From positions 157,634,201 through 157,698,200 of the forward strand of contig NC_133541.1 of NCBI RefSeq assembly GCF_048773025.1: a DNA stretch of 64,000 nucleotides. Direction: 5' to 3'. The notes below the pieces were generated by a model. The model saw only the letters and a list, made by a program, of their open reading frames with translations. It did no database searches and was not told the origin of the DNA. The position numbers and the translations under genes are program-made. Position 1 is the first letter of the stretch. Every line of letters begins with the position of its first letter. Below, piece by piece: positions 61,659 through 64,000 of the stretch. Origin of the DNA: Camelus bactrianus (lineage: Eukaryota > Chordata > Mammalia > Artiodactyla > Camelidae).

Positions 61659-63150
61659 AAGTACCTTTTCAGTTCCAAACTCCATTCCATACATATATAT
61701 GGGGAGTTACTAGCTCCAACTCGGTTTTACAGTGAAAACTGCAGGAACTTCAAACCGGCACTAGGAAACAGACTGAGATAGCAGAGAAAAAGTGTCTCCT
61801 GCAACCCGTTCCCTTGGTGCTAGATGAACGAACGTCTCTGTACACGCTCAGTTCTGAGAGATAATTGTGTGTGAAAGCCGTCCTTCACCTAGCTTGTTGG
61901 GAACACAAAGTTTCTTTTCAGTAGCAAACTCCACTTCATACATATATATGGGGAGGTACTAGCTCCAACTCGGTTTTACAGTGAAAACTGCAGGAACTTC
62001 AAACCGGCACTAGGAAACAGACTGAGAAAGCAGAGAAAAAGTGTCTCCTGCAACCCGTTCCCTTGGTGCTAGATGAACGAACGTCTCTCCAATTGCTCAG
62101 TTCTGAGAGATAACTGTGTGTGAAAGCCGTCCTTCACCTAGCTTGTTGGGAACACAAAGTTTCTTTTCAGTTGCAAACTCCATTCCATACATTTATATTG
62201 GAGGTACTAGCTCCAACTCGGTTTTACAGTGAAAACTGCAGGAACTTCAAATAGGCACTAGGAAACAGACTGGGAAACCAGAGTAAAAGTTTCTCCTGCA
62301 ACCCGTTCCCTTGGTGCTAGATGAACGAACGTCTCTGTACATGCTCAGTTCTGAGAGATAAGTGTGTGTGAAAGCCGTCCTTCACCTAGCTATTTGGGAA
62401 AACAAAGTATCTTTTCAGTTCCAAACTCCATTCCATATATATATATGGGGAGTTACTAGCTCCAACTCGGTTTTACAGTGAAAACTGCAGGAACTTCAAA
62501 CCGGCACTAGGAAACAGACTGAGATAGCAGAGAAAAAGTGTCTCCTGCAACCCGTTCCCTTGGTGCTAGATGAACGAACGTCTCTGTACACGCTCAGTTC
62601 TGAGAGATAATTGTGTGTGAAAGCCGTCCTTCACCTAGCTTGTTGGGAACACAAAGTTTCTTTTCAGTAGCAAACTCCACTTCATACATATATATGGGGA
62701 GGTACTAGCTCCAACTCGGTTTTACAGTGAAAACTGCAGGAACTTCAAACCGGCACTAGGAAACAGACTGAGAAAGCAGAGAAAAAGTGTCTCCTGCAAC
62801 CCGTTCCCTTGGTGCTAGATGAACGAACGTCTCTGTACACGCTCAGTTCTGAGAGATAATTGTGTGTGAAAGCCGTCCTTCACCTAGCTTGTTGGGAACA
62901 CAAAGTTTCTTTTCAGTTGCAAACTCCATTCCATACATTTATATTGGAGGTACTAGCTCCAACTCGGTTTTACAGTGAAAACTGCAGGAACTTCAAATAG
63001 GCACTAGGAAACAGACTGGGAAACCAGAGTAAAAGTTTCTCCTGCAACCCGTTCCCTTGGTGCTAGATGAACGAACGTCTCTGTACATGCTCAGTTCTGA
63101 GAGGTAAGTGTGTGTGAAAGCCGTCTTTCACCTAGCTATTTGGGAAAACA
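61659..63150. repeat. Two D'AB 3-mers (1,492 bp)
   Basis: Starts are 61659, 61908, 62157, 62405, 62654 and 62903. The first set has A with CCAATTGCTC and GATAACTG followed directly by a GTACATGCTC B, so it looks like a 5-mer that lost its B-F pair. Private changes are AGTACCTTTTC in the first D' and CCATATATATATATGG in the second. Confidence 0.85.
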
Positions 63151-64000
63151 AAGTATCTTTTCAGTTCCAAACTCCATTCCATACATATATATGGGGAGTT
63201 ACTAGCTCCAACTCGGTTTTACAGTGAAAACTGCAGGAACTTCAAACCGGCACTAGGAAACAGACTGAGATAGCAGAGAAAAAGTGTCTCCTGCAACCCG
63301 TTCCCTTGGTGCTAGATGAACGAACGTCTCTGTACACGCTCAGTTCTGAGAGATAATTGTGTGTGAAAGCCGTCCTTCACCTAGCTTGTTGGGAACACAA
63401 AGTTTCTTTTCAGTAGCAAACTCCACTTCATACATATATATGGGGAGGTACTAGCTCCAACTCGGTTTTACAGTGAAAACTGCAGGAACTTCAAACCGGC
63501 ACTAGGAAACAGACTGAGAAAGCAGAGAAAAAGTGTCTCCTGCAACCCGTTCCCTTGGTGCTAGATGAACGAACGTCTCTCCAATTGCTCAGTTCTGAGA
63601 GATAACTGTGTGTGAAAGCCGTCCTTCACCTAGCTTGTTGGGAACACAAAGTTTCTTTTCAGTTGCAAACTCCATTCCATACATTTATATTGGAGGTATT
63701 AGCTCCAACTCGGTTTTACAGTGAAAACTGCAGGAACTTCAAATAGGCACTAGGAAACAGACTGGGAAACCAGAGTAAAAGTTTCTCCTGCAAACCGTTC
63801 CCTTGGTGCTAGATGAACGAACGTCTCTCCACTTGCTCAGTTCTGAGAGATAAGTGTGTGTGAAAGCCGTCCTTCACCTAGCTTGTTGGGAACACAAAGT
63901 TTCTTTTCAGTTGCAAACTCCATTCCATTCATATATATGGGGAGGTACTAGCTCCAACTCGGTTTTACAGTGAAAACTGCAGGAACTTCAAACCGGCACT
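63151..64000. repeat. D'ABF, start of another 5-mer cut by the window end
   Basis: Starts are 63151, 63400, 63649 and 63897. The marks CCAATTGCTC, GATAACTG, GGTATTAG, CCACTTGCTC and GATAAGTG match 59,670-60,519 at a lag of 3,481 bp (14 monomers). B has a private GCAAACCGTTCC. The last F ends at base 104 of the unit, so the array continues beyond the window. Confidence 0.87.

Larger units (their letters stand above)
1..64000. repeat. Tandem satellite array of a 248-249 bp monomer, 257 complete copies
   Basis: Every part of the window is the same monomer repeated head to tail on one strand. Recurring landmarks in each unit are AAGTTTCTTTTCAG, CTCCAACTCGGTTTTACAG, TGCAACCCGTTCCCTTGG, GATGAACGAACGTCTCT and TTGGGAACACA. 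Stepping from AAGT(T/A)TC to AAGT(T/A)TC gives 257 whole units (1-63,896) and a partial one. Units are 249 bp, except type B at 248 bp and a few at 247 bp. Monomer types differ from one another by several to roughly ten percent by eye, whereas copies of the same slot are often identical. No foreign sequence interrupts the array. This is satellite DNA of a eukaryote. The family is not one I recognise and the chromosomal location cannot be read from the sequence. Confidence 0.98.
38047..64000. repeat. Array phase II: D'-led short higher-order repeats
   Basis: These 104 complete monomers are mostly D' (AAGTATC, TTCCAAACTCC, GGGGAGTTACTAG), A, B and F in recurring sets: D'AB (about 746 bp), D'BAB and D'BFB (994 bp) and D'ABFB (1,243 bp). 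Types C and D do not occur, and type E occurs once, inside the phase I copy at 54,203-55,446. B units here usually carry AAATAGGCACTAGG and GTACATGCTC. The last monomer (type F, from 63,897) is cut by the window end. Confidence 0.9.

Noticed and set aside
1-64000. CRISPR array or bacterial repeat cluster
   Set aside because: The repeat is about 249 bp with no unique spacers and no associated genes. It is a contiguous satellite.

Overview
The whole 64 kb window is one uninterrupted satellite DNA array. From the first base to the last it is a head-to-tail tandem repeat of a 248-249 bp monomer, all copies in the same orientation. Walking the array monomer by monomer (taking AAGTTTC or AAGTATC as the arbitrary start) gives 257 complete monomers from 1 to 63,896, then a 104-base partial copy cut by the window edge. 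I found no unique-sequence gap, inversion, transposon, RNA gene or believable protein gene. This points to a eukaryotic chromosome, probably centromeric, pericentromeric or another heterochromatic block, taken from a long-read assembly. I do not recognise the monomer family, so species and chromosomal address cannot be given.

The monomers fall into recognisable types, mainly by bases 10-60 of the unit. A has TAGCAAACTCCACTTCATAC. B has TTGCAAACTCCATTCCATAC with CATTTATATTGG and is 248 bp. C has TTTTTAATAGCAACC. D has AAGTATC with CATGCATATATATGG. D' has AAGTATC with TTCCATACATATATATGG. E has CCATTCCTTACATAT. F has CCATTCCATTCATAT. Types are arranged in multi-monomer higher-order repeats (HORs), as in primate alpha satellite, although the monomer itself is not alpha satellite.

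Three organisational phases follow one another. Phase Ia (1-27,853) is built on an 11-monomer HOR of 2,735 bp, with slots 1-11 of types A B A A C B D A E A B. It is complete at 1-2,735 and 6,470-9,204, and 7- to 15-monomer derivatives lie elsewhere. Phase Ib (27,854-38,046) keeps slots 8-11 and 1, loses slots 3-5, gradually loses 6-7 and adds type F. Its basic unit is an 8-mer of 1,989 bp, seen twice. Phase II (38,047-64,000) is built on D'-led 3-, 4- and 5-mers (D'AB, D'BAB, D'BFB, D'ABFB).

Near-identical blocks recur at long lags: 6,469 bp, 5,966 then 5,468 bp, and about 18 kb. In the last case the Ib-to-II junction reappears at 54,203, so 36,058-54,202 looks like one period of a very large tandem duplication. 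The pattern fits repeated unequal exchange or conversion between HOR copies, with few point differences between the newest copies. Any chromosomal role, such as a centromere, is inference.
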